64,000 nucleotides of DNA from Rheum nobile (GCA_027886185.1 WOAB01000619.1:9734001-9798000), one strand, 5' to 3'. Counted from the first letter of the stretch, positions 35,000 to 47,364 are shown. Notes: generated by a model from the sequence alone, not told the origin. Made by a program: numbers and translations.

Positions 35000-37900
35000 T
35001 GTAACGCCCCAATTTTAACATCCTTTGGGGAGATACAACGCCAGGAATTTCTCGTCGAAATTCCTTCAGGCTATAAAGGAAAAGAACATACCACAAAACT
35101 TCTAAAACCCAAATATGATTTTCTTGATATAGCCCATCCTATTTTTCGCATCATGTCGCATGTCCTTCTCCTCCATGCTCCCGCTGCGCTACTCTGATAT
35201 CCGGGCCCTGCAATCATAACTGGTCCCCCAGAAACGGGGTTAGTCTTTATACAAACTAAGCAAGTATATCAGTGATTTGAGTATGTACCATAGCATGAAT
35301 AAAAGAATCATACAGATGCAGATACCATAACATCCTATATCCCAACAATTATAATGACTATGTTCCCCAAGAACATATTTCCTAGATACTGCAGTTCCTT
35401 ACCACCCAATATCATAATGGACCTCATACACACATATAACCAACCTAATATTTAAATACGCATCCAACTGAATCTAAATTTTCACCACAGATCTTATCCC
35501 AATAACTTCACTAAGTACCCAAGGTAACTTTACCTAGTCCCTAAAAGAACCATATATCCTTACAGTATCCAACTAAATCATATGTGACATTTTAGATCCC
35601 ATAACAATACTTCCTATGAATATCCATATAATCCTCAAATCCTTATGTTACTTATCATATTACTATAATCCTTATAATTATACCACTGGAGCCCAAACCA
35701 CACTATAGAACCTCAAGAATAAATAACCTATCACGGTAATTCCCAAAGTATTTCAATGGACCACACAACATATTTCATCACTTAATAGAAATACTTGTAA
35801 ATATCTTCTTGAACTATATATTACCTTATAATTCATATTATAATAATTTCTATAAGTATCCTCTGATTCACCAACCAATACACTAGAGATTATATCACCA
35901 TATTTCCCATAAGTATGTTACTAAACCTCAGATTAATTTATAGATCTCATTATCATAAATCTAATTGAATTATAAATCATCCGGATCAATATCCATTATT
36001 CAAAAACCATACCCGGGTATTTTTCACACAACAAAAAATAACATATCCATAAACAAACATCCATTAAAAATAACATTCAAAAATATGCCCAAGAATTTTT
36101 TGGCACGAAGGTACCTTCTTCCTACACCATCTCTACCAACGGTTCGGACCCGGCACACTGATCAGGTGGCCGGCCTCCCCTAGAAAGGTAGAGCACTCTC
36201 TCGAACCTCCCCACCCGGATAGGGGACCCAATGTCGAGGAGCAGACCAAAAACCCTTTACTTGCTGGAGGTTACTGTCGCTCGCTAGACGACCGAACCTC
36301 CGCCAATCACATGCAAAGCTATCGGGGAATAAATCTGTTTTGTTCAAAGCCATTTTTAAACCGAACGGGACTAGGAATATCCTTGCCCACAAAAGTATAA
36401 AAATCACAAAGCATATACCACAACACATAAATCAATACCAATGACTTATTAAATCATCATCCTATTCACAAAGACCCATATCAAACCATACGGACATTGT
36501 CAACAATATCAACTGCAACTCTCAAATATATATATAATCAACCACAACTCGAATCCAAAATTGTAAATCACCATATCACAATTCTAGCAAGTATATGCCT
36601 CCAAATATTTAATATGATATCTATACTTATTATCCGAAAATGATTATCAACACAACATCAACATACTATCACATCTACCATAATAATCCTCAATATATCC
36701 ATAACATGAATGTTCATAACCTATATCCATCCATGATATAAACTAAACTTCCCATATAATAATATCAAGAGCTCATGCATATCATAGAATTCTTTATTTA
36801 ACATGCGAACTCAATTTTCACACAATATCCATATATAATTTTATATATGATATTCATGCACAGTATGATAGTCTAAATTTATACTAATTACGTAAGCATT
36901 CACTGATAACTTGCCTTAAAGAAGTTCTCCGTTGTCGCGGTATATCCATTTTTGGTCCCGACTTCCTAATTCGCATTGTTGCTGCGAATTCCTGAATTTG
37001 CAATACAATACAGATTTATTCATAACTTTTGATATAGAACTCCAAATTAGGATCCGTCAGATTCCTTATACTCGTACCGAAATTCTTTATTTTATGATCC
37101 CAGCCCCGACTTTCCAGAAATTACGAATTTTGCCCAGAATTTTCAGAATTGAACGAATTTACCCAATTTTTTTTTAACTTTCACCTTCAAATCCCAATTT
37201 CAATCTTTCTAAGCTCTATTATAACATTAATCATTTTCTTATTGATCATCATTCACACCTAATTACCTCCTATACACAAGAATACCTAATTCATAGAACT
37301 CATATTTAAAAGTCCTAAGGAAGAATTCTTACTTTATAAACACTCCAAATCAAGGATGGATGCAAGAAATAGGTGAGAGCTCTTTGATGGCATACTCCTT
37401 AATTGAATCATGAAGGAGGAAGATGGTGGCCATGGAAGCCATGAAGGAGATAAGTAGCCATGATGAATGATGGTAAGTGGCCGTGAGAGAAACTAGGCCA
37501 TGGTGGCCATGAAAGGTGGTAATGGTGGAAGGAGAATGGTGGTATACATAAGAGAAAGAGGGCGGTGAGAACGGGCAAGAAGCCATGAGGAGGTTCGGAG
37601 GTTCGGTGGTATTATATATATAGAGGAGGAGATAAGCTTTATATAAGGCTAAGGGAAAGTTCTAGATTAATTAAGGTTAACTGTTAGGAAGTGAACTTTT
37701 GGGAACTGGAACTCCAGTTCTCTACCTAGTTCCCTTCCTCAGTTTTTTTAGTTTTGACGATGACAAAGACTTTGCTACTAATAGTTCCACATGTGTAGAT
37801 GAGCAGGGAACTCAGGTTCGAGAAAAGAAGAACGTAGACCAAGAAGTCAGTTTTGGGAACTGGTATGGGAACTGAAGAACGCTGAAGTCGCGCTTATATG

Positions 37901-39131
37901 GAAAGCGATTTAAAGGAGCGGCGGTTGACTTATTAGGGTAGATCTTTTATATTAGAGAGAGAATATAAAAGATATCATTGTTTCCATATATTTAGGAGAT
38001 TCTTTGAATATCTTTTATGGAAGCAAAAATATGTAAAATCGGGAAAGATATTATTTGGTAACAAATATTATCTTTTTTGATTTCTTTTGATTATTTTACT
38101 TGTCCAAATCATCCAGCTATAGATGTTATTCTACATTGACGAAATGTATAAGTAAAGTAATTGAAACTCTCTCATCTCCAACGATTTAACGAAATTCAAG
38201 AATTCATCAAGAGAAATCGTGAAGAGAAATCGTCCTTGTTCTTGTGAGAAGAATTGTGTAAGTCACTTGCTTGTTGTGTGCTTGATTAGGTCGAACTAGA
38301 TAGAGAGTCCTTAGTGTGTCTAAGACTTAAATCTGTGTGTTCTATTCTAGTTGATTGTAACCGAAGTATTAATACAAGAAATAGACTTTGAAATTCTCTT
38401 GCAAGAGAGGTAGTGAGTTTTATCCTGGATAACTAGTTGGTTATCAAAGGTTCCCACTCTAAGGAACTTGTCTTGAATCTGCTATTGTTTACTTATTCCG
38501 CTGCTAAGACACTGGACTCCCAGTTCCCTTTGATTGCTAACACGTACGATCCTACATTAACCCAATGGAGGAAAGTGCAAGGAAAGTGGCCGGTCAAACC
38601 ATGAAGAGGCCATGAAGAAAATGTGGCTTAGGAATAATCTAGACTATTCACACTAACATGCCTATATAAGACAAAAATATATTTTGTCTTTTTTATGAAA
38701 ACAATTATTTAACTATAATTTATAAGTATAAAGTATTTGAATAATACCCTATGATTTACTCGGAAATAATTCTAATATTGATACGGTTTCCGTATCCGTA
38801 TCACTTGTCAACTTCTATACTACAATTAGTACTAAGAAAATATCTTAGGTTTTCTATTCCCAAAATAAAAATATATATATACCTCGAGATAATAGTTCAA
38901 AAATATCAAAACCTATTTATGCATATCCAATGATACTTACAAGATAATCCGAAACTTAGCACCCAAAATAACTTATACCGCTATTCCTCAAAATGATAAA
39001 AATCCATCAAATCATACCATCAATTCATAATTATAATAAACCTAAAATGTATTAATTTCCTCAAGAATTAATCAAGACATCAAAATCCTAAATAGTCTCA
39101 AATTTATCTTCTAAAAACCTCAGGTATTACA
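35000..39131 (-). repeat. LTR copy 2 (4,132 bp with an insertion)
   Basis: The middle LTR of the compound element. It is longer than its sisters because of the solo LTR at 37682-38556, and has also lost ~45 bp between two 'atgg' words next to the insertion, relative to LTR copy 1. Confidence 0.9.
37682..38556 (+). mobile_element. Solo LTR (875 bp), same family as the LTR at 62356-63493
   Basis: TG...CA ends (TGTTAGGAAGTGAAC...GATCCTACA), with the 5-bp duplication TTAAC at 37677-37681 and 38557-38561. The sister LTRs show the uninterrupted 'ggttaacccaatgg' site. Its right part matches the reverse complement of the LTR near 62.4 kb (shared 'ttatcctggat', 'atcaaaggtt' and a terminal 'cgatcctaca'). 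It probably belongs to a copia-type family; that part is inference. Confidence 0.88.
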
Positions 39132-40171
39132 TTCTACCCTCCTTACAAAAAGTTTCGTCCTCGAAACTTGGAACTTCAGTAATTCCCAATAGTAAATTAT
39201 TATGATCACTTGCTTCCCAATAATCAACTACACCTCAAGTATAAAATCATTGAATCCTCAACATTCTAAATCCTCGAAACATACTTTCTAATTCCCAACT
39301 TGATATCATAATAGATTTTCCTTGAAATGATAATACTCCTCCACCAAATTGGTAAACTTATACTATTCCCAAAGATATATATTTCCTTATACTCATACAT
39401 ACACAATTAAGCCTACCTTCCTCGAAAGCATAACTCACAATCCTTGATAAAATTATTCCTAATAGTCAAATCTTCCTGGTACAAGATCTATTTACCCAAA
39501 ATCATTTTCATAAATATGATACTAGAGTAACTCCTGAAATAATCATTAATCACGATAACAATCAGCTTACTATCATATCAACCTTAACCACCATATAGAC
39601 TCGTAAAGACAAACCTACCATATACAAGTAAATCGGAAAAGTATTCAAATAAGATCATAAACATGCAAGGGTTCCATGGCTCAAAGGATAGTCAATAAAG
39701 GAAATATATGAAACTCAAAGGGTATACGAAAACTTAAAGAGACCGGAAATATGAGAAACAGAACAAGTAGCATCCCATCCTTGATATAACTACAGGTATC
39801 TATTCCCAAGAATTCTTAAAATTCTTCCTTAACCAACGCATCTCGCATTGTATTCTATAAAACCTGATATTATAAATTTCTAAAGAAATATCCCCATACT
39901 GTATTGTTTCTCAAGAAACATATAAACCCAAAATTTCACACGAATACCTTAAGATCCATCAGTCATTCGAATACAGAAACCTAATCAGCCTCAAATACTT
40001 AGCCTTATGCTCAACCTTATATGATCCAAGACCAAACTAACAGGATCAAATATTACTAGGAAGCGCAACTTAAATACCTAAGCAACAGGCATGGAGACGG
40101 CGATGCGACACATGATGCTGTTTCTACCTCTTTTCACAGAATTTATGAACCTAAGCTCTGATACCAATTTC
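39132..40171 (-). other. Intact short internal domain (1,040 bp) of the LTR element
   Basis: It lies between LTR copies 2 and 3. It has no coding capacity beyond short frames. On minus it opens with the primer-binding site and closes with TTTCGAGGACGAAAC and the polypurine tract. The other internal domain lacks ~254 bp (equivalent to about 39155-39408) and carries the Helitron. Confidence 0.8.
40155..40166 (-). other. tRNA-iMet primer-binding site
   Basis: The minus strand reads TGGTATCAGAGC, five bases inside the end of LTR copy 3. It is the start point for minus-strand DNA synthesis and fixes the element's orientation. Confidence 0.85.
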
Positions 40172-43100
40172 TGTAACGCCCCAATTTTAACATCCTTTGG
40201 GGAGCTACAACGCCAGGAATTTCTCACAGAAATTCCCTCAGGCTATAAAGGAAAAGAACATACCACAAAACTTCTAAAACCCAAATCTGATTTTCTTGAT
40301 ATAACCCATCCTATTTTTCGCATCATGTCGCATGTCCTTCTCCTCCATGCTCCCGCTGCGCTACTCTGATATCCGGGACCTGCAATCATAACTAGTCCCC
40401 TAGAAACGGGGTTAGTCTTTATACAAACTAAGCAAGTATATCAGTGATTTGAGTATGTACCATAGCATGAATAAAAGAATCATACAGATGCAGATACCAT
40501 AACATCCTATATCCCAACAATTATAATGACTATGTTCCCCAAGAACATATTTTCTAGATACTGCAGTTCCTTACCACCCAATATCATAATGGACCTCATA
40601 CGCACATATAACCAACCTAATATTTAAATACGCATCCAACTGAATCTAAATTTTCACCACAGATCTTATCCCAATAACTTTACTAAGTACCCAAGGTAAC
40701 TTTACCTAGTCCCCAAAAGAACCATATATCCTTACAGTATCCAACTAAATCATATGTGACATTTTAGATCCCATAACAATACTTCCTATGAATATCCATC
40801 TAATCCTCAAATCCTTATGTTACTTATCATATTACTATAATCCTTATAATTATACCACTGGACCCCAAACCACACTATAGAACCTCAAGAATAATTAACC
40901 TATCACAGTAATTCCCAAAGTATTTCAATGGACCACACAACATATTTCATCACTTAATAGAAATACTTGTAAATATCTTCCTGAACTATATATTACCTTA
41001 TAATTCATATTATAATAATTTCTATAAGTATCCTCTGATTCACCAACCAATACACTACAGATTATATCACCATATTTCCCATAAGTATGTTACTAAACCT
41101 CAGATTAATTTATAGATCTCAATATCATAAATCTAATTGAATTATAAATCATCGGGATCAATATCCATTATTCAAAAACCATACCCGGGTATTTTTCACA
41201 CAACAGAAAATAACATATCCATAAACAAACATCCATTAAAAATAACATTCGAAAACATGTCCAAGAACTTTTGGGCACAAAGGTACCTTCTTCCTACACC
41301 ACCTCTACCAACGGTTCGGACCCGGCACACTGATCAGGTGGCCGGCCTCCCCTATAAAGGTAGAGCACTCTCTCGAACCTCCCCACCCGGATAGGGGACC
41401 CAATGTCGAGAAGCGGACCAAAAACCCTTTACCTACTGGAGGTTACAGTCGCTAGCTAGACGACCGAACCTCCGCCAATCACTGGCAAAGCTATCGGGGA
41501 ATAAATCTGTTTTGTTAAAAGTCATTTTTAAACCAAACGGGACTAGAAATATCCTTGCCCACAAAAGTATAAAAATCACAAAGCATATACCACAACACAT
41601 AAATCAATCCCGATGACTTATTAATTCATCATCCTATTCACAAAGACCCATATCAAACCATACGGACATTGTCAACAATATCAACTGCAACTCTCAAATA
41701 TATATATAATCAACCACAACTCGAATCCAAAATTGTAAATCACCATATCACAATTCTAGCAAGTATATGCCTCCAAATATTTAATATGATATCTATACTT
41801 ATTATCCGTAAATGATTATCAACACAACATCAACATACTATCACATCTACCCCAATATTCCTCAATATATCCATAACATGAATGTTCATAACCTATATCC
41901 ATCCATGATATAAACTAAGCTTCCCATATAATAATATCAAGAGCTCATGCATATCATAGAATTCCTTATTTAACCTACGAACTCAATTTTCACACAATAT
42001 CCATATATAATTCTATATATGATATTCATGCACAGTATGATAGTCTAAATTTATACTAATTACGTAAATATTCATTGATAACTTGGCTTAAAGAAGTTCT
42101 CCGTTGTCGCGGTATATCCATTTTTGGGCCCGACTTCCTAATTCGCATTGTTGCCGCGAATTCCTGAATTTGCAATACAATACAGATTTATTCATAACTC
42201 TTGATATACAACTCCAAATCAGGATCCGTCAGATTCCTTATACTCGTAACGAAATTCTTTATTTTATGATCCCAGCCCCGACTTTCGAGAAATTACGAAT
42301 TTTGCCCAGAATTTTCAGAATTGAACGAATTTACCCAATTTTTTTTAACTTTCACCTTCAAATCCCAATTTCAATCTTTCTAAGCTATATTATAACATTA
42401 ATCATCTTCTTGTTGATCATCATTCACACCTAATTACCTCCTATACACAAGAATACCTAATTCATAGAACTCATATTTAAAAGTCCTAAGGAAGAATTCT
42501 TACCTTATAAACACTCCTAATCAAGGATGGATGCAAGAAATAGGTGAGAGCTCTTTGATGGCATACTCCTTAATTGAATCATGAAGGAGGAAGATGGTGG
42601 CCATGGAAGCCATGAAGGAGATAAGTAGCCATGATGAATGATGGTAAGTGGCCGTGAGAGAAACTAGGCCATGGTGGCCATGAAAGGTGATAATGGTGGA
42701 AGGAGAATGGTGGTATACATAAGAGAAAGAGGGCCGTGAGAGTGGGCAAGAAGCCATGAGGAGGTTCGGTGGTATTATATATATAAAGGAGGAGATAAGC
42801 TTTATATAAGGCTAAGGGAAAGTTCTAGATTAATTAAGGTTAACCCAATGGCTTATATGATAAGTATGAAATTTTCTAGAGAAATGGTGAATTAACATGG
42901 AGGAAAGTGGCCAGTCAAACCATGAAGAGGCCATGAAGAAAATGTGGCTTAGGAATAATCTAGACTATTAACACTAACATGCCTATATAAGACAAAAATC
43001 TGTTTTGTCTTTTTGTGAAAACAATTATTTAACTATAATTTATAAGTATAAAGTATTTGAATAATACCCTATGATTTATTCAGAAATAATTCTAATATTG

Positions 43101-43454
43101 ATACGGTTTCCGTATCCGTATCACTTGTCAACTTTCATACTATTAGTACTAAGAAAATATCTTAGGTTTTCTATTCCCAAAATAAAATAAAAAATATATA
43201 TATACCTCGAGATAATATTTCAAAAATATCAAAACCTATTTATGCATATCCAATGATACTTACAAGATAATCCGAAACTTAGCACCCAAAATAACTTATA
43301 CCGCTATTCCTCAAAATGATAAAAATCCATCAAATCATACCATCAATTCATAATTATAATAAACCAAAAATGTATTAATTTCCTCAAGAATTAATCAAGA
43401 CATCAAAATCCTAAATAGTCCCAAATTTATCTTCTAAAAACCTCAGGTATTACA
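40172..43454 (-). repeat. LTR copy 3 (3,283 bp), 5' LTR of the compound element
   Basis: Nearly the same length and sequence as LTR copy 1. Its outer end abuts the target duplication AGAAA at 43455-43459, where LINE sequence resumes. Confidence 0.9.
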
Positions 43455-43459
43455 AGAAA

Positions 43460-45135
43460 GATGCAACTCTTGCATTAGGATGAGCTCAAGAAAAGCAAGG
43501 AGGCCAGGGGCCTTGGCCTGCATAGTATGAGGCAGATGAACACGGCTTTTATGACCAAGATGGGTGGGAGGCTTCTTAATGAGCCAGAGGCTTTATGGTC
43601 TCGTGTGGTCCGGGGTAAGTATTGTAGTGGGCGTTGCGACCATGACATGTTTGATCCTAAGGATGGGGCTTCTAATCTCTGGAATGGACTGATTAAGGCG
43701 AAGACACCACTTCTGCAGGGCCTCCGCACCCATGTTGGGGATGGACATCAAACTTTCTTTTCGACCCATCCTTGGGTGACTGAGCAACCCCTTGAAGAGT
43801 TGGCGCTTGGAGAGCTTCAGGATTCGGAAATTGGGAGGACGGTGGTTGAGTACTGGCTTAAGGATAATTGGGACTGGCATTCCTTTTCTCATCTTCTCCC
43901 TCAGGATACTCTCTCTCAGATTGCGCAAATGTCTCTAGCGGTGGAAGATGTTGGTGATAACTTTACTGGGGTGCAACGGCGTCAGTGTCCTTTTCTATCC
44001 GTTCTGTCATCTAGATTTTGCGCAGCGAGAATGGTGCGCAGATGAACCCGTGCTGGCAACTTATTTGGAAAGTTGATGTTGCCGAAAGAGTAAAACGCTT
44101 CCTGTGGTTGGTTGCGCATGATTCAATCATGTGCAACATCAACAGGGCCAAACGTAATCTTTGCACCAATATCTCTTGCTTGGATTGTGATGATCAACCG
44201 GAAACATGCCTCCATATCTTGCGGGATTGTCCTCGCGCTCGGGAGATTTGGGATCGGCTTGTTAATCAGGACAGATTGCATTCATTTCTTCAAGTTGATT
44301 TGTGTGCATGGCTGGTTGAGAATTTGGGAAGACAGGGTTCTTAGCCGACGATATTTGCTTACAGACTGTTGTGGATTTGGCGTTGGCAGAACGGCCATGT
44401 TTTCGGCCCTTCGACTGAGGTGGCTGGTTCTAGGCACCGGTTCATCTTGGGAAAGGCCAAGGAATATTTGTCCCTTAAGGTTGTCCGTGCTGATGTGGGT
44501 GCCGGACTTTTTGATACTCCATCTTGCTGGCAGCTCCCCAAGATCGGTTTTGTCAAGCTCAACACTGATGGCTCCTATACGACAGGGGAGGAGTTTGTTG
44601 GCACTGGCGGTGTGCTGCGAGACCATCATGGGAATTTTTTTCATGTGTTTGCTGCTAAAGCTCCTGGGTCCTCTGCTTTTAAGGCCAAGATTATTGCTCT
44701 GCTGCAAGGCTTGTCCATGGCGAAGCAGATGGTCATTCCAAATCTAGAGATCGAGATTGACGCGCTGGAGGTGGTTCAGGACCTTCAGGTGGTGTCTTCA
44801 ACTAGAGATCGAGATTGCGGGATTGTCCTCGCGCTCAGGCTCCGTTCAAGTATCGTGTGCAACAATGCAAGCAGCTGATGTCCGATGCATCTTGGGTCGT
44901 GAATCTGAAGCATATTTTTCGGCAAAGTAATCAATCGGCGGACTGGTTGGCTCGATTTGGGGCCATCTCTACCCCACATTTACTGTTTTTGATCAGCCAC
45001 CTAGTGGTCTTAATGTTGTTCTTGAAGTTGACTCCTTTATGAGTGAGCATACGTAAGCTCAAGTTTATTGAATAATACCGGATATACCCTCCTTTAGTAC
45101 AAAAAAAAAACAAAAAAAAAACAACAAAAACAAAC
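43460..45135 (+). pseudogene. L1-type LINE, second part: zf-RVT, RNase H, 3' tail
   Basis: Continues the LINE after the insertion. It starts with the post-RT region (MNTAFMTKMGGRLLNEPEAL, KYCSGRCDH), then a zf-RVT domain (NPCWQLIWKVDVAERVKRFL, CLDCDDQPETCLHILRDCPR, ~44045-44265). The RNase H domain reads VKLNTDGSYT (Asp), AFKAKIIAL where the catalytic Glu of 'AE' is Lys, IEIDALEVV (Asp) and, after a rearranged stretch at 44802-44837, HIFRQSNQSADWLA. Frameshifts lie near 44040, 44340 and 44820. The 3' end is an A-rich tail at about 45101-45135. Such C-terminal RNase H domains occur in some plant L1 lineages. Confidence 0.88.
44802..44837 (+). other. Templated filler DNA within the RNase H region
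   Basis: A 16-bp copy of 44744-44759 ('ctagagatcgagattg') overlaps a 22-bp copy of 44219-44240 ('ttgcgggattgtcctcgc' onward). Directly after it begins the segment (44838) that also starts tandem units 2 and 3. Short copied patches at a junction are typical of polymerase-theta-style break repair. Confidence 0.75.
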
Positions 45136-45389
45136 CCCCCTAGAAAATTAGAAAAGGCCTTCACATATGAGGTGAAGGCACAGAGTCTGAAGAGATTTAA
45201 AAGATTATGTTGTAATTGATGCTCGATTACACACCAAATGCAATCTAACTTGACATCAGAAAGTGCAACAAGAGCCACCACATCAAATTCAATTGACAGA
45301 TTTGAGACTATGATAGAGCCATAGAATATCAAATGCATCATACATGGCGTTGAATTTGTGATATTCCAATTCAAAAACAAGAAAAGAAT

Positions 45390-46253
45390 TCAGAGTGAAT
45401 CCCTTGGAACCCATCTCCAGAAATGCTTCTTGACTGAAACAGCCTCCATTGCGAAGCTCTTACATTCGCCGTACTCGTTTTGCTCCTCGGTAACGAACTC
45501 GTCCTCCGGCAGTCCGTCTACGAATGCCTCCACCGTGTGCATCACATAGCATCCCGGCAGTCCCGGATACGAGAACGAATCCCTCTGCTCAACTTTCTTC
45601 TCATAAGAACCCGGCAAGATCTTCACGATCTCGCCACAGTCGACAGCATCGCCGAGGATCGAGCCGAGTTCTTCCATAACAGCGCGCTTAACAGCGGAAT
45701 CGATGTCCTCGCCTGACTTTAATTTCTCAGACAACGGCCGGTTGCGGCGGCGAACGGAGCCGTCGGAGAGCTCCTGGTGCGATTCGAGGAGGATCCGATC
45801 GCCTGGACCGACGATTCGAACGGAGACGACCTCGAGATTGCGAACGGGAGGGGTGGTGTCGATTAGGGAGGTTTCGCCTTCGGCGACCTCGAGCCAGAGG
45901 TTGTGGACGTTCTTGGTGCCGGGCTTGGTGCCCCAGGCGGCGAAGGCGTCCGGCTGGAGCCGAGGCCGTAGCCAATCGGAGAGAGATTGAGGCGTTGGGA
46001 AGGGGTGCGCGGAGGTGAAATTAGGGATAGGGTTCTTGGACATGGTGATTGTGGTGGTGGTGGTGGAAGGGCGGAGGAGGAAGCGGAGGTTACAGGTGGA
46101 GATGGATTTGGGAGGATGGTGGTGTTTAGGGGAGGTGAAGAGGACGAAGAGGGAGAGAGCGGTGAAGAGGAAATCAGGGAGGGCGATGGAATTGGAGGGC
46201 AAGTGGTTGTTAGAAGATGGCGGCGGAGGAGGAGGGGGAAAGGGGAGGGACAT
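45390..46253 (-). CDS. Plant-conserved protein with a divergent Nudix-like box (intact copy)
   Basis: An uninterrupted 287-codon frame. The first ~70 residues are Pro/Ser/Thr-rich with a hydrophobic stretch (FLFTALSLFVLF) and could be a transit peptide. A second possible start, MSKNPIPNF, lies at about residue 71. The body contains RLQPDAFAAWGTKPGTKNVH, ILLESHQELSDGSVRRRN, RAVMEELGSILGD and SYPGLPGCYVMHTVEAFVDG. RAVMEELGS resembles the Nudix REUxEExGU core with Glu to Ala, and the spacing to the upstream Gly is too short for a standard box, so hydrolase activity is doubtful. The pattern is familiar from uncharacterised plant proteins; I know no function. Copies 2 and 3 (50.6 and 59.9 kb) are broken, so this is the best candidate for a live gene in the window. 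The long overlapping minus frame to 46435 is a shadow. Confidence 0.65.
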   Translation of the reverse strand: MSLPFPPPPPPPSSNNHLPSNSIALPDFLFTALSLFVLFTSPKHHHPPKSISTCNLRFLLRPSTTTTTITMSKNPIPNFTSAHPFPTPQSLSDWLRPRLQPDAFAAWGTKPGTKNVHNLWLEVAEGETSLIDTTPPVRNLEVVSVRIVGPGDRILLESHQELSDGSVRRRNRPLSEKLKSGEDIDSAVKRAVMEELGSILGDAVDCGEIVKILPGSYEKKVEQRDSFSYPGLPGCYVMHTVEAFVDGLPEDEFVTEEQNEYGECKSFAMEAVSVKKHFWRWVPRDSL

Positions 46254-46479
46254 GGTGGTGGCGGTTTGTTGGGCAATCGGCCATGGCAGAGAGAAGGTTG
46301 AGATTTTTTGTGGGTGAAGAAGGGGGGAATATGGAGACGATTTTTTCTGGTTCTCGTTGTTGAATCGTTCAAAGGGAAAGTGAGTGGTCGAGATGTGGTT
46401 ATTATTGTGTTGACCACATCTTTTGATTTGGTCAATTTTTTTATACTTTGATCAACAAAAGTGTGATACTACATTCTAC

Positions 46480-47356
46480 TAGCGGTGAGCAAAAGTATCC
46501 GATCTGACAGATCCGATCCGATAATCCGTCAATCCGAACTCTAAAAGTCTGTATCCGGAAACATCCGTTTAATTTTTATCCGAATCCGATCCGATCCGGG
46601 TGATTTTTCCGGATACTTGGACCGGATACGGATCAGGATATTTTGCTTACCGGATATCCGGGAATCCGGTATTATTAATATATATATATATATGTTTTTA
46701 TAACTAATATATAATATTTAATTAGTTTAGATGATCTCAAAATGATGCTTGTACATTTTTAAGTAATTAAACCACTTCAATTCTCCAATACAACATTTCT
46801 TACTTTATTCCTTTTAATAAAAGAATAACTTTGATTATTATTCTTATAAAATTAAAACCCTAAATCATATACTAATTGTCGTCTCACTAAACAGAGCAAA
46901 TATGTTTTTTTTGTCAAGACTGAGTGTTCATCATTGAATTGAATTTTGATTATATAAGTTAAAGTTATAGCTTTATATATATACTTGCAAATTCCTCTTG
47001 TTATATAATATATACGTTTATGGTTCTCAATCTAAAAAGGTTGACAAGTTTAATTGTTTGAAAAAATTACAAGGACTTGCAAATGGTGCTGATGTTTGAC
47101 ATTTAGTTTGCACTTTGTGATTGTTAGTTTTGATTGAATTAAAAAAAGTAATATTTTGATTTAATTTTTAATAGGTTTTCTAGTAACCGGATAATTTGGA
47201 TATCCGAGTCGATTATCCGATCCGATCCGGATAATATTTATCGGATATCCGGTCCGAAACGGACCGGATACGGATATGAGTTTTGTGAATATTTTTTATC
47301 GGATATCCGACATATCGGACCGGACCGGATCGGATATATCCGTTTGCTCACCCCTA
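46480..47356. mobile_element. Non-autonomous hAT element (877 bp)
   Basis: Terminal inverted repeats are TAGCGGTGAGCAAA (left) and TAGGGGTGAGCAAA (right, on minus). A perfect 8-bp target duplication CATTCTAC lies at 46472-46479 and 47357-47364. The subterminal 150 bp on each side are packed with 'ggatatcc' and 'ccgatccgg' words, probable transposase-binding sites. There is no transposase frame. It lies between the Nudix-like and RIN4-like genes of unit 1, and no counterpart was seen in the other units. Confidence 0.93.
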
Positions 47357-47364
47357 CATTCTAC

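Larger units (their letters stand above)
24397..43454 (-). mobile_element. Three-LTR, non-coding Ty3/gypsy-type element (compound), nested in LINE
   Basis: The termini are TG...CA (plus reading TGTAACGCCCC...GGTATTACA), flanked by the 5-bp duplication AGAAA at 24392-24396 and 43455-43459. Read on minus the order is LTR (43454-40172), primer-binding site, 1.04-kb internal region (40171-39132), polypurine tract, LTR (39131-35000), degenerate primer site, second internal region (34999-27703, interrupted by a Helitron), polypurine tract, LTR (27702-24397). The primer site TGGTATCAGAGC pairs with initiator Met-tRNA. Just before the polypurine tract the minus strand reads TTTCGAGGACGAAAC, a motif I associate with the pol end of Tekay/Del-type chromoviruses. 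No gag or pol is present, so mobility needed a partner. The LTR-internal-LTR-internal-LTR layout inside one pair of target duplications implies recombination between copies. Confidence 0.9.

Noticed and set aside
45863..46435. Pro/Ser-rich minus frame overlapping the Nudix-like gene
   Set aside because: Out-of-frame shadow. Homology between the three copies follows the other frame.
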